Source: JAIBJN01 sp963699495 | Lineage (GTDB): Bacteria; Actinomycetota; Thermoleophilia; Gaiellales; Gaiellaceae | Length of the DNA: 64,000 bases | NCBI GenBank assembly: GCA_963699495.1 | Contig: CAVOUB010000003.1 | Span: 372,001 to 436,000 of the forward strand | Direction: 5' to 3' | Part shown: positions 18,189 to 26,421 of the stretch, piece after piece | How positions within the stretch are numbered: the stretch's first letter is position 1 | Layout of the letters: each line of letters starts with the position of its first letter | Translations under genes and position numbers: made by a program | The notes under the pieces: model-generated | What the model was told of the DNA's origin: nothing | Database searches by the model: none | What the model saw: only the letters and a program-made list of their open reading frames with translations

Positions 18189-18929
18189 CTACGGCCCGGC
18201 GCCATCTCGTGACACGATCGCGCCTCGCCAGAGGAGACGGCCGGAGCGGCGCAGCACCGTCGCGATCGGCTCCGAGGGATCGGACGGGTGCCGGGTGGTC
18301 AGGCACTGGTTGAGCCAGACCCCTTCGACCATGCTCGCGAGCGCGCAGGCGAGATCGTTGACCGTGACGCCCTCGCGCAAGGCCAGGTCGAAGTGCTCGA
18401 GCGCATGTGCGAGCACCTGCTCCAACCGTTCCAGCCACTGCACGTGCTCCTCCAAGCTGGGCCGGCGAACCTCCTCGCTCCAGAGGCCGTACGGAACCGC
18501 GCTCAGCCACAGCGCCCAGAGCGAGGCATAGCTCACAGCCGGCTCGCTCCCGTGCTGCGGCCCTCGCACGGATTCGCCCGCGAGGACGGCGTCGATCCAC
18601 TCATCTCCGGTCGTGTACTCGGCCGGTTCCGGATACTCGATCTGCTCGATCCAGTCGCCTGCCCTGAGGGCGAGCGCCATCGTCTCGGCCTGAAAGGCCG
18701 CCTGGCTGCCGAACAGGTTCGTGATGGCGCCACGCGTCTTGCCGTCCCGGGCGGCGACCGCATTGGCGTCGAGGCGGGCGAACGGCCCGATCGCGATCGA
18801 CTGCTCGTCGATTCGCTCGCAATCCGTCCTGATCTGCTCCAGAGCGACGAGCTCGCCGATCTCCACGTAGCGCTGGCGTGCCTCGGGCTTCGGAAGCGTC
18901 GAGCGCCCAGGTTGTCGGTCAGCGGCCAC
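18189..18929 (-). CDS. TetR-family transcriptional regulator
   Basis: 246 residues. The helix-turn-helix is at residues ~45-80 (DANAVAARDGKTRGAITNLF, then GSQAAFQAETMALAL), the usual TetR recognition region, preceded by a longer than usual N-terminal arm. The C-terminal ~150 residues are helical and would bind an unknown ligand. The start is GTG 18929. It is divergent from a small membrane-protein gene, and a strong palindromic site lies between them. Confidence 0.8.
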   Translation of the reverse strand: MAADRQPGRSTLPKPEARQRYVEIGELVALEQIRTDCERIDEQSIAIGPFARLDANAVAARDGKTRGAITNLFGSQAAFQAETMALALRAGDWIEQIEYPEPAEYTTGDEWIDAVLAGESVRGPQHGSEPAVSYASLWALWLSAVPYGLWSEEVRRPSLEEHVQWLERLEQVLAHALEHFDLALREGVTVNDLACALASMVEGVWLNQCLTTRHPSDPSEPIATVLRRSGRLLWRGAIVSRDGAGP

Positions 18930-18968
18930 GGTGCTGTCCTTTCCGAGCTTGACTTGGGAGCCCAGAAT

Positions 18969-19007
18969 ACATACCGTACGTATCTACGTACATACGGTAC
19001 GTACGTT
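18969..19007 (+). promoter_or_regulatory. Likely TetR operator: overlapping palindromes in divergent promoter
   Basis: The block holds TACCGTACGTA (18972-18982) facing TACATACGGTA (18989-18999), an imperfect 11-bp inverted repeat with one mismatch, followed at once by a second ACGGTACGTACG copy. ACGTAC cores are repeated through the block. This is the size and symmetry of TetR operators bound by two dimers. The site lies 40-60 bases from the regulator start and 19-57 from the membrane-protein start. Confidence 0.65.
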
Positions 19008-19025
19008 CAGGCGAAGGAGCAGGCC

Positions 19026-19595
19026 GTGGAAGCACCCGAGACGATCGTCGTTCCCATCAGTGGGCGCCGTGGGATCTCGAGGGCGAGGGCATGGCTCGTC
19101 ACCATCGCCGCGACCGCCGTCTCCACCTATGCGCTGGACGCGGTCGCCACCGCCGCCGGCGTGCTCCTGGCCGCGTCAGGCCTCCTGAGCGGTCTCGGGC
19201 ACGGACCCGTCCTCGCATTCCTCGCCGGTTCCTATGTTCTCTGGGCCGCGGGCCTCCGGGTCAACCTCCCGGCGAACGCAACGCTCCTCGAGGAAACAGG
19301 AACGAGCACGAACGCGCTGTCGAAAGCCGCGTACGACCTGGCCAAGCTCAAGACTGCCAGCCTGCGCGCACGGCGAGTCGCGGCAGCAGCGGGCTACGTG
19401 GCCACCGAGTTCCTGAAAGAGGCTCCGTACTACGCCGGCGCCTTCGGCGCCGCTCTTGTCAGCGGCTCCGTCTCCTCCAACGAGGCCCTCATCTTCCTCG
19501 CGGGCGCGAATCTTGGTGCCGCTGCGTACGAATACGGGCTCGGCCGCCTCACACGCGCCTTCCTGCTCCTGCGCTCGCGGCGCAGCACGGGCTGA
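19026..19595 (+). CDS. Hypothetical membrane protein, likely target of the divergent TetR regulator
   Basis: 189 residues. I choose GTG 19026, preceded by AAGGAGC at 19014-19020; a far longer frame is open upstream but runs antisense through the regulator. Hydrophobic segments occur at about residues 25-75, 115-145 and 150-170, with a soluble stretch between (ETGTSTNALSKAAYDLAKLK). I do not recognise the family. The operator between it and the TetR gene suggests inducible expression. Confidence 0.65.
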   Translation: MEAPETIVVPISGRRGISRARAWLVTIAATAVSTYALDAVATAAGVLLAASGLLSGLGHGPVLAFLAGSYVLWAAGLRVNLPANATLLEETGTSTNALSKAAYDLAKLKTASLRARRVAAAAGYVATEFLKEAPYYAGAFGAALVSGSVSSNEALIFLAGANLGAAAYEYGLGRLTRAFLLLRSRRSTG

Positions 19596-19630
19596 CGGCC
19601 GAGCGCTCGCAGACCGTACCCTGCCGCCGG

Positions 19631-20270
19631 ATGGCGTTGCAAAACCGGGTCACGCCGCTCTCCGAGCTCGTCGCGGACCCCGGCCGCGGCCTGGTCTACG
19701 GAAACCGCGGCTGCCTCCACGACGAGACCGGCCGCATCCGCCGGCGCTACAACGGCAGGCGCTGGATCGCCTGCCGCCTCCAGTTCCGGGGCTGGCTGCG
19801 CCGGCCGCTGCTCCAGGCGGGCCGCTTCACCGAGCTCTTCTTCCTCGACGAGGCGACCGCCTTCGCCGCCGGGCATCGACCGTGCGCGCTCTGCCGGCGC
19901 GAGGACTACGACCGCTTCGGCGCGATCTGGCGCACGCTGCATCCGGGGCAGGTCGGGGCTGACGCCATGGACGCCCAGCTCCACGTCGAGCGCGTCGATC
20001 CGACCACGCGAGAGCAGCGTCACCACGAGGCCGTGCTCGACGACCTCCCGGACGGCACCTACGTCCTTCGGGCAGGAGCGCCGCGCCTGGTGCTCGGCGA
20101 CAGGCTCCTCACGCTGGACCGGCGCGGGCTACGTCGCGCCCAGCCCGCGCCCAGCCGGCGGGGCGGTGCTGATCACGCCCCCGTCGCTGGTCTCCGTGCT
20201 CCGCGCGGGCTGGGAGCCCGCGGTGCCGTTCCTGCATCCGTCGGCTTCGCGCTGTTCCTGGTCTTCGTGA
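19631..20270 (+). CDS. Conserved hypothetical protein with CxxC, interrupted by one extra base
   Basis: From ATG 19631 the protein reads MALQNRVTPLSELV and continues through NRGCLHDETGRIRRRY, ELFFLDEATAFAAGHRPCAL and LHVERVDPTT, a conserved soluble family of unknown function I recall from several bacteria. Near 20118 one extra base shifts the frame. In the next frame the expected ending appears: WTGAGYVAPSPRPAGG, ITPPSLVSVLRAGWEP, HPSAS, then TGA at 20268. The intact product would be about 212 residues. CRRED after HRPCALC gives a CxxC that may bind metal. Confidence 0.65.
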
Positions 20271-20300
20271 CGGTCCAGCCGGCGCGGCGGCGCCCGACGG

Positions 20301-21008
20301 CTACGTCGCCGGGCGATCCGGCTCGCGCAGGACCTCCGCGGTCGCGGCCGTCGGCGCCTCGGCTCCTCCGTGCACGAACTTGTGGATCGCGACCGCGAGC
20401 ACCGCGCCGAGCGGCGGCGCGATCAGATAGATCCAGAAGTCCGTCCACGTGTTTCCGACCAGCGCCGGGCCGAACGAACGGGCCGGGTTGACGGACGAGC
20501 CGCTGAACGGAATCGCGGCCAGGTGCACCGCGACGAGGGTCAACGGGATCGCGACCAGCGCGGTTCCTCCAAAGCGACCGCTGACACTCGCCTGGAGAAT
20601 GACGGTCACGAAGATCGCCGCGAACAGAAACTCGATCAGGAACGCCGTTCCGGCGCCGTCCGGCCCGGGGACCGTCGCGGTCGCCTTGACCGCGAGCTTG
20701 CTCGTCGCGATCAGCAGGGCGAGGGAGCCGAGGACGCCGCCGGCGAACTGTGACGCCCAGTACTTCACGAGGTCGGCGCTGGAGAGGCGCCCGTCGAGGA
20801 ACATCGCCAGCGAGACGGCCGGGTTGTAGTGGCCGCCCGACACCTCGCCGAACGCGTAGAGCCCCGCCAGAAGGGCGAGACCGAAGGCGAACGCGATCGC
20901 CACCAGCGAGGCGGCCGACCCAGTCGAGGCGATGATGGCCGTCGTGCCCCCGAAGACGAGGACGAAGGTGCCGAGCAGCTCCGCTGCGTACTTCTGCCAG
21001 GTGTCCAT
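20301..21008 (-). CDS. aqpZ: Aquaporin (MIP family, AqpZ-like)
   Basis: 235 residues with six membrane helices and two half-helices carrying the NPA boxes: HYNPAVSLA in the first half and SVNPARSFGPA in the second. The selectivity-filter positions read as Phe in helix 1 (GTFVLVFGG), His in helix 5 (AVHLAAIPFSG) and the Arg after the second NPA, the combination of water channels and not glycerol facilitators. I start at ATG 21008, after TTGGAGG, not at the upstream ATG that would add nine charged residues. Confidence 0.9.
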   Translation of the reverse strand: MDTWQKYAAELLGTFVLVFGGTTAIIASTGSAASLVAIAFAFGLALLAGLYAFGEVSGGHYNPAVSLAMFLDGRLSSADLVKYWASQFAGGVLGSLALLIATSKLAVKATATVPGPDGAGTAFLIEFLFAAIFVTVILQASVSGRFGGTALVAIPLTLVAVHLAAIPFSGSSVNPARSFGPALVGNTWTDFWIYLIAPPLGAVLAVAIHKFVHGGAEAPTAATAEVLREPDRPAT

Positions 21009-21099
21009 GCGAACCTCCAAGGGACGTCGGGGCACCGGCGTGGTCGCCGGTAACGCCGATCTTGACGCCCGTATCGGACGCCGCCCCGTCGCACGCCGG

Positions 21100-21528
21100 C
21101 TAGCCCAGGACGCTCTCCCGGGCCGACGCCGAGCGGCCTCGGAAGGTCGCGACGAGTGCGCCGTCGGCCCGGCGGACGTCGACGTCGTAGACGCCGTTTC
21201 GGCCTTCGCGGAAGCGCTCCTCGGCCACCGCCACCAGCTCGTCGCCGGCGTGCGCCGGTGCGAGGAACTCGATCGAGCACCCGGAGGCGACCGTGACGAC
21301 GTCGTGCGAGTTGCACGCGAACGCGAAGGCGGAGTCGGCCAGTGCGAACACCAGGCCGCCGTGACACGTCCCGTGACCGTTGAGCATGTCCGCGCGCACC
21401 GTCATCCGCAGGCGCGCACGGCCTGGCCGAACCTCCTCGAGCGCGATCCCGAGCGCCTGTGACGCCGCGTCGCGGGCGTACATTGCCTCGCCGACGGCGG
21501 CGGCGAGGAGCTCCTCGGGCGTGCTCAT
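21100..21528 (-). CDS. paaI: PaaI-type hotdog thioesterase
   Basis: 142 residues, single hotdog domain. The signature GHGTCHGGLVFALADSAFAF contains the Gly-x-x-x-His-Gly-Gly and the catalytic Asp of PaaI hydroxyphenylacetyl-CoA thioesterases. Such enzymes free CoA from dead-end intermediates of phenylacetate breakdown, but no other paa gene is present. I use ATG 21528 (MSTPEELLAAAVG); the longer frame upstream runs into the fold-back repeat. Confidence 0.85.
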   Translation of the reverse strand: MSTPEELLAAAVGEAMYARDAASQALGIALEEVRPGRARLRMTVRADMLNGHGTCHGGLVFALADSAFAFACNSHDVVTVASGCSIEFLAPAHAGDELVAVAEERFREGRNGVYDVDVRRADGALVATFRGRSASARESVLG

Positions 21529-21556
21529 CGGCGGGCACGATAGCCCCCGGCGCGGC

Positions 21557-21660
21557 GAGCGCTTGTGTTTCACCGGCACAAGGCCTCCAGTCGGGATGGT
21601 GCGTCCCACGCCGTCGAGAAATGCGTGGGTGGGGCCTTGTGCGCGTGGAACACAAGCGCC
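21557..21660. repeat. 104-base fold-back element between paaI and nitroreductase genes
   Basis: The left arm (21557-21588) and right arm (21630-21660) are reverse complements with few mismatches: both contain GCGCTTGTGTT and GCACAAGGCC in order. Between them CCCACGC (21605-21611) pairs with GCGTGGG (21623-21629). The whole piece would fold into one long hairpin. It lies downstream of the nitroreductase stop and upstream of paaI, with no U-run, so it is not a plain terminator. Confidence 0.75.
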
Positions 21661-21672
21661 CTGGGGCCGGCG

Positions 21673-22185
21673 CTAGACGCGGTCGACGAGCTCGTCGAGC
21701 GGCTTGCGGTTCGCCCGCGCGCTCCATTCCTCGGCCGAGCGGCTGGACGCGTCGCGCGGCCTCGCCGGGTAGCCGAACGTGAGGACGATCGCGGGCCGCT
21801 CGCCCTCCCCCAGTCCGAGCAGGCCGGCGACGGCGTCGGGGTCGGGCATGCCGTTCGGGCACGAGCCCACCCCCTGGTCCCAGGCCGCCAGCATCATGTT
21901 CTGGGCACACCGGCCCGCGTCGAAGGAGACGGGCCCCTTCCCGCTCACGGCGATCGCGACCACGAGCTGCGCCCCGCGGACGTTGCCCGAGGCGTGCACG
22001 AGCCCGGCGAGCTGCTCGCGGCGCTCCGGGCTCTCGACGACGATGAACCGCCACGGCTGGGCGTTTCGCCCGCTGCCCGCCAGGCGGCCTGCCTCCAGGA
22101 TCCGGAGCCGCACCTCGTCCGGAATCGGTAGGTCGGCGTAGTCGCGCACCTCGCGCCGCGACGCGATGGCGAGCCAGAGCTCCAC
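21673..22185 (-). CDS. Nitroreductase-family FMN oxidoreductase
   Basis: 170 residues. SRREVRDYADLPIPDE and AGSGRNAQPWRFIVVE are the FMN-binding N-terminal motifs; DAGRCAQNMMLAAWDQGVGS is the central dimer helix; GYPARP near the C-terminus is typical. The family uses NAD(P)H to reduce nitro groups, quinones or related substrates. The start is GTG 22185. It follows the membrane-protein gene by 9 bases and may be co-transcribed with it. Confidence 0.85.
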   Translation of the reverse strand: MELWLAIASRREVRDYADLPIPDEVRLRILEAGRLAGSGRNAQPWRFIVVESPERREQLAGLVHASGNVRGAQLVVAIAVSGKGPVSFDAGRCAQNMMLAAWDQGVGSCPNGMPDPDAVAGLLGLGEGERPAIVLTFGYPARPRDASSRSAEEWSARANRKPLDELVDRV

Positions 22186-22194
22186 GCCGGGAGT

Positions 22195-22614
22195 CTAGTC
22201 CCGGGCAAGCGCCCCGAGGACGATCCCGAAGAGCGCGTGCAGCACCGCCTCGTAGGCGAAGACGCGGCCGTTCGTCACGAGCGGCGGCCACGCGCCGCTG
22301 CGGCGGTCCGGATGGAGGCGGTCGACGACCGTCAGCGCGGGCCACAACGCCAGGTTCTCGACCTGCGCCGCGGCGAGGCCCTGCTTCCACCCCCGTCCTC
22401 CCAGCCCCGTGAACACGACCCCGAAAGCCGCCCCGTTGGCCAGGTGAGCGCCGAGGCCCGCCGTGCGCCAGGAGCGGCCGCCGCGGGTGATCAGCGCACC
22501 GAGGAGCCGGACGTCCGAATAGCCGACGGGCGTTCGGAACAAGCGCGCGGTCGCAGGCTCGGCCGCCGCCCAGGCAGCCGCGGCGACCACCCCCGCCAGA
22601 GCTCCTCGGAACAC
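22195..22614 (-). CDS. Hypothetical membrane protein
   Basis: 139 residues from GTG 22614. The open frame extends much further upstream but only as antisense to the MFS gene, so the GTG at the divergent gap is chosen. It has an Ala-rich membrane helix at the start, a Gly-rich segment (LANGAAFGVVFTGLGGRG), and a terminal helix ending VLHALFGIVLGALARD. I recall similar DUF1440-like or YagU-like small membrane proteins but cannot assign the family firmly. Only 24 bases separate it from the divergent exporter. Confidence 0.6.
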   Translation of the reverse strand: MFRGALAGVVAAAAWAAAEPATARLFRTPVGYSDVRLLGALITRGGRSWRTAGLGAHLANGAAFGVVFTGLGGRGWKQGLAAAQVENLALWPALTVVDRLHPDRRSGAWPPLVTNGRVFAYEAVLHALFGIVLGALARD

Positions 22615-22625
22615 CCGCCGAAGCG

Positions 22626-22631
22626 TATCCT
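22626..22631 (+). promoter_or_regulatory. -10 box TATCCT of a probable leaderless transcript
   Basis: TATCCT ends exactly 7 bases before GTG 22639 and no ribosome site intervenes, so transcription would begin at or next to the start codon. The same TATCCT-7-GTG arrangement occurs before rnhB. Confidence 0.45.
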
Positions 22632-22638
22632 CCGCTCC

Positions 22639-24117
22639 GTGGACACGCTCGGGCCCGACACGCGGCGGCGCCTGACGCTCGCGGCGACGATCCTCGGCTC
22701 GTCGCTCGCGTTCATCGACGCCACCGTCGTGATCGTGGCGCTTCCTACCATCGAGGAGGATCTGAGCCTCGGGCTCACCGGGCAGCAGTGGGTATTCCTC
22801 TCGTACTCGCTGGCCCTCGCCTCCCTCTACCTGGTCGGAGGCGCGATCGGAGACCGGTACGGACGGCGGCGGGTGTTCATCGCCGGAGCGGCGGGCTTCG
22901 CCCTCGCCTCGCTGGTCGCCGGAGCCGCGCCGAACGAGGCGGTGCTGATCGTGGCCCGGACCCTGCAGGGGGTAGCCGGCGCGTTTCTGACGACGAACTC
23001 GCTCGCGCTCCTGCGCGGCGCCTACGGCGCGGACTCCGGGCGCGCGATCGGGCTCTGGACGTCCTTTACGAGCATCGCGACCATCCTCGGCCCTCCGGCC
23101 GGCGGTGCGCTCGTCGAGTGGGTGTCCTGGCGCTGGATCTTCCTCCTCAACCTGCCGCTCGCCGCGGCCGCAGTCCTGCTTGCCCATCTCGGCCGTGGCG
23201 AAGACCAGGCGCCCGCGCGCGCGGGGCGGCTCGACCTCGCCGGGGCCGCCCTCGCCGCCGCCGGCTTCGGGCTCCTGACCTACGGCCTGGTCGAGGGTGC
23301 CGACCACGGCTTCGGAAGAATCTGGTGGGCGTTCCTCGTGGGAGCCGCGGCGCTCGCCGCCTTCGTCGTCGTCGAGCGCCGGGTGGACCACCCCATGCTG
23401 CCCTTCGACCTCTTCCGCGAGCGGAACTTCGCGGCGGCGAACGCGGAGACGTTCCTCGTCTACGCCGGGCTGTACGGCTTCATCGTCTTCTTCACGCTCT
23501 ACCTGCAGTTCCTCGGGTTCACCCCCTTCGAGGCGGGGCTGCTCAACATCCCGACGAGTGTCGTCATGATCCTTCTGGCCGCCCGCTTCGGCGGGCTTGC
23601 CGACCGACACGGCCCACGTCTCTATCTGACGCTCGGGCCCGCCCTGATCGGCGCGGGGACGCTCGTCTTCTGCCTCGTCCAGGATCAGGACGAGTTCTGG
23701 ACATACGGCCTCGCCGCGCTCCTGCTCTTCTCCCTCGGCCTCGCCATGATGGTCGCGCCGATCACGGCGACGGCGCTCAAGTCGGCCCCCGAGCGCTACG
23801 CCGGGATCGCGTCGGGCGTCAACTCCACGGTCTCGCGCCTCGGCAGCCTGGTCGCCGTGGCGCTGATCGGCCTCGTCATCTCGCTGGTCTTCGACGCCCG
23901 CACCGACGACGCGAGCGCTGTGCCGCTGGCCAAGGGCCAGACCTCACCGGAGCTCCGCGACGCGTCCGAGGCCGGGTTCCGGGCGGGCATGGTCATCGCC
24001 GCTGCGTTCGCGTTCGCAGGCGCCGCCGTCGGCGCCGTCGGGATCTCGAACCGGGAGGCTCGCGGCGAGTCGCCGCAGTCCGTCAGCGAACAGGCACCGG
24101 CGCCAGCCGAAACCTGA
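22639..24117 (+). CDS. MFS multidrug exporter, DHA2 / EmrB-QacA type
   Basis: 492 residues with fourteen predicted helices. LAFIDATVVIVALPTI in helix 1, GGAIGDRYGRRRVF in the first cytoplasmic loop and RTLQGVAGAFLTTNSLALL are DHA2 drug:proton antiporter motifs. The start is GTG 22639; the longer frame upstream is antisense to the membrane-protein gene. It converges with the ATP-grasp gene and overlaps its end by 35 bases. The substrate is unknown and no dedicated regulator adjoins it. Confidence 0.9.
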   Translation: MDTLGPDTRRRLTLAATILGSSLAFIDATVVIVALPTIEEDLSLGLTGQQWVFLSYSLALASLYLVGGAIGDRYGRRRVFIAGAAGFALASLVAGAAPNEAVLIVARTLQGVAGAFLTTNSLALLRGAYGADSGRAIGLWTSFTSIATILGPPAGGALVEWVSWRWIFLLNLPLAAAAVLLAHLGRGEDQAPARAGRLDLAGAALAAAGFGLLTYGLVEGADHGFGRIWWAFLVGAAALAAFVVVERRVDHPMLPFDLFRERNFAAANAETFLVYAGLYGFIVFFTLYLQFLGFTPFEAGLLNIPTSVVMILLAARFGGLADRHGPRLYLTLGPALIGAGTLVFCLVQDQDEFWTYGLAALLLFSLGLAMMVAPITATALKSAPERYAGIASGVNSTVSRLGSLVAVALIGLVISLVFDARTDDASAVPLAKGQTSPELRDASEAGFRAGMVIAAAFAFAGAAVGAVGISNREARGESPQSVSEQAPAPAET

Positions 24118-25259
24118 GCGCACGAGCGCGCTCGCGGCAGAGCGCGACGGCCTCCTCGCGCGTCTCGCCGACGCCGTACAGAATCGCGAGCCGGTAGCTC
24201 TGGGCGTCGTTCACGCCCTGGTCGGAGAGGAAGAGGCCGGGGCGGACGAGCACCTCGAGGTCGGGCTCGGGGTCTGGGATCGGCTTCGACGAACGCGTCT
24301 TCGAAGACGCGGAGGCAGTAGCTGACGCCGACTCCGTCCGGCGCGTCCTCGCATTGCCAGGCGGGGTCGTTGCCGAGCGCGAGCTGGAAGAGCGCGTCGT
24401 AGGTCGAGCGTCCTTGCACCGCCTGGACGAGCGGCGCGAACTGCGAGGCGATGCGCCCGTTCACCTCGATGATCTGGGCGGGCCCTTTCTCGGGGACGAA
24501 GAACTCGACGTTGAAGAAGCCGCTCTCGAATCCGAGCCGCGGCAGGACGCGCTCGGCGACGTCGGAGAGCTCCGCAAGACGAACGTCGGGCAGCGCGCTC
24601 GGGTACACGAAGCTCTCGAAGCTCAGCGTCCCCTCGTACTTGAGCGAGTCCGTGACGCCGATCGTCGTCACGTGCCCGTCGCGCACGTATCCCTCGAGCG
24701 TCACCTCGTCGCCGGAGAGCAGCTCCTCCGCGAGGAAGCCGTGCGCGTGGGCGGGGTCGGCGCCGGCCAGGGCGGCGATCTCCGCATAGCGGCTCGTATA
24801 GCGGTCGATCTCGTGCAGGTCGAGCAGCTCGCGGGGGTCGTCGATCCGGAAGACGTTCTGGGAGAGGCGTCCGACGACCGGCTTGACGAAGAAGGGGATG
24901 TCGAAGGGGACGCGGCCGTCGAGGACGGCGAAGCTCGGCGTCGCCTCGGGGGCGGCGAGCTGCTGAACGGCGCGGGCGGTCGGCTTGTGCTGCAGGGAGA
25001 CCAGCGCCTGCGGGCTCGGCCCGGGGAGTCCCCGGCGCTCGGCGAGGAGCGCGGCGAGGAGGGCCGACTGGTCCTTCGTGCCCACGACGGCGTCGGCCGG
25101 GACCGTCTCGCAGTCGTCCAGAAAGGCCTCGGGGTCGAAGGTCTCGAGCTGGTCGAGGTCCGAGCCCGCGAAGCGGAGGCTGTAGCGGTCTTCCAAGCCC
25201 GCAGCGCGAATCGCCTTCAGGTCCCGCTCCTGCGGGCACAGAACGAGGATGTTTCTCAT
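24083..25259 (-). CDS. ATP-grasp enzyme of unknown substrate, interrupted by one extra base
   Basis: From ATG 25259 (MRNILVLCPQERDLKAI) an N-terminal pre-ATP-grasp domain is followed by the ATP-grasp fold: PFFVKPVVGRLSQNVF, FLAEELLSGDEVTLEGYV and the magnesium site FFNVEFF...IIEVNGRIAS. Near 24287 one extra base shifts the frame. The true ending is visible in the next frame: IPDPEPDLEVLVRPGLFLSD, DAQSYRLAILYGVGETREEA, then TGA at 24083. The enzyme would join a carboxylate to an amine or similar nucleophile using ATP. It is divergent from the methyltransferase-like gene at the head of the catabolic locus. TAGCAT at 25290-25295 is a likely -10. Confidence 0.7.
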
Positions 25260-25305
25260 GAGGAGCGCGCGGCCCCCGCGCAGCCGGAAATGCTACCGAT
25301 CTGCA

Positions 25306-25311
25306 TACGCT
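25306..25311 (+). promoter_or_regulatory. -10 box TACGCT before the catabolic operon, probably leaderless
   Basis: TACGCT ends 6 bases before GTG 25318 with no ribosome site between. On the opposite strand TAGCAT at 25290-25295 would serve the ATP-grasp gene, so this 58-base gap looks like a back-to-back promoter. Confidence 0.35.
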
Positions 25312-25317
25312 GTCCGC

Positions 25318-26421
25318 GTGCTCGACGCCCGAACCGACGTCGTCGGAAGCCTCCTCAGGCCCGCCGAACTGCTCGACGCCCAGGCACTCCTCGCTGCCGG
25401 CGAGCTCTCGCAGGCCGCGTTCAAGAGCGTCGAGGACCGCGCGGTGGACGAAGCGCTCGCGCTCCAGGAGGGCGCCGGCCTGGCCGTCGTCACCGACGGC
25501 GAGATGCGCCGGCTCTCGTTCCAGAGCCAGGTTCCCGCGGCGGTGGACGGCTTCGGCGCCTGGGACCTCGACGCGTTTCTCTGGGGCGAGTGGCATTCGG
25601 ACGAGCTCGGCGACCTGACCGTGGAGCGCCCGGCGATCGCCGTCGTCGGGACCCTCCGCAGGCGGCGCTCGCTCTCCGGCGAGGAATTCGCCTATGCGCG
25701 CGGGCGTACCGACCGCGTCCTGAAGGTGACGCTTCCCAGCCCGAGCCTCTTTGCCAACTTCTACGACCCCGAGCGGTCCCGCGGGGCCTACCCCACGCTC
25801 GAGTCCTTCCTCGGAGATGTCGCCGAGATCCTGCGCGAGGAGGTGGACGAGCTCGTCGACCTCGGGGCGACGTACATCCAGCTCGACGCGCCGCACTACC
25901 CGCTGCTGCTCGATCCGCGCTACCGGGAGTTCTACGAGAGCCGGGGCTGGCCGGCCGAGCGCTGGCTCGACCTCGGCGTCGAGCTCGACAACGCCGTCAT
26001 CGGCGATCATCCCGAGGTGACCTTCGGCTTCCACCTGTGCCGGGGCAACCAGGCGAGCCGCTGGCTCGTCGAGGGCGGCTACGACTGGCTGGCAGAGCGG
26101 CTCTTCCCCCGGGTGCGGGCACAGCGCCTCCTGCTCGAGTACGACGACGCCCGCTCCGGCGGCTTCGAGCCGCTGGCCCATTCGGGCGACGACACGATCT
26201 GCGTGCTCGGACTGGTGACGACGAAGACTCCGCGGCGCGAGACCGTCGAGGAGCTCGCGGGCCGGATCCGGGAAGCCGCCCGCGTGGTGCCGCTGGAGCG
26301 GCTTGCCCTGTCGCCGCAATGCGGATTCGCCACGTCTGTCCTCGGCAACGCGCTCACGGTCGAGGACGAGCGGGCGAAGCTCGCGACGATCGCCGAGACG
26401 GCCGCAGAGGTGTGGGGATGA
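25318..26421 (+). CDS. MetE C-terminal-like zinc methyltransferase family protein
   Basis: 367 residues forming one TIM barrel of the cobalamin-independent methionine synthase family (COG0620), without MetE's N-terminal half. The zinc ligands are all present: His239 and Cys241 in GFHLCRG, Glu274 in LLEYDDARSG and Cys335 in SPQCGFAT. Asp190 in IQLDAPHY fits the substrate carboxamide site. Such stand-alone proteins move methyl groups between thiols or folates, or cleave C-S bonds. It heads an operon: its stop overlaps the next start by 4 bases (ATGA). Confidence 0.8.
   Translation: MLDARTDVVGSLLRPAELLDAQALLAAGELSQAAFKSVEDRAVDEALALQEGAGLAVVTDGEMRRLSFQSQVPAAVDGFGAWDLDAFLWGEWHSDELGDLTVERPAIAVVGTLRRRRSLSGEEFAYARGRTDRVLKVTLPSPSLFANFYDPERSRGAYPTLESFLGDVAEILREEVDELVDLGATYIQLDAPHYPLLLDPRYREFYESRGWPAERWLDLGVELDNAVIGDHPEVTFGFHLCRGNQASRWLVEGGYDWLAERLFPRVRAQRLLLEYDDARSGGFEPLAHSGDDTICVLGLVTTKTPRRETVEELAGRIREAARVVPLERLALSPQCGFATSVLGNALTVEDERAKLATIAETAAEVWG

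Noticed and set aside
22615..23610. Upstream extension of the small membrane protein into a 471-residue frame
   Set aside because: It runs antisense through the MFS exporter and is low-complexity Glu/Arg/Gly sequence.
24354..26417. Upstream extension of the HAL-like frame giving an 1165-residue protein
   Set aside because: The extension is antisense to the ATP-grasp gene and out of frame with the MetE-like gene. The real protein starts at 26418 in a 4-base overlap.
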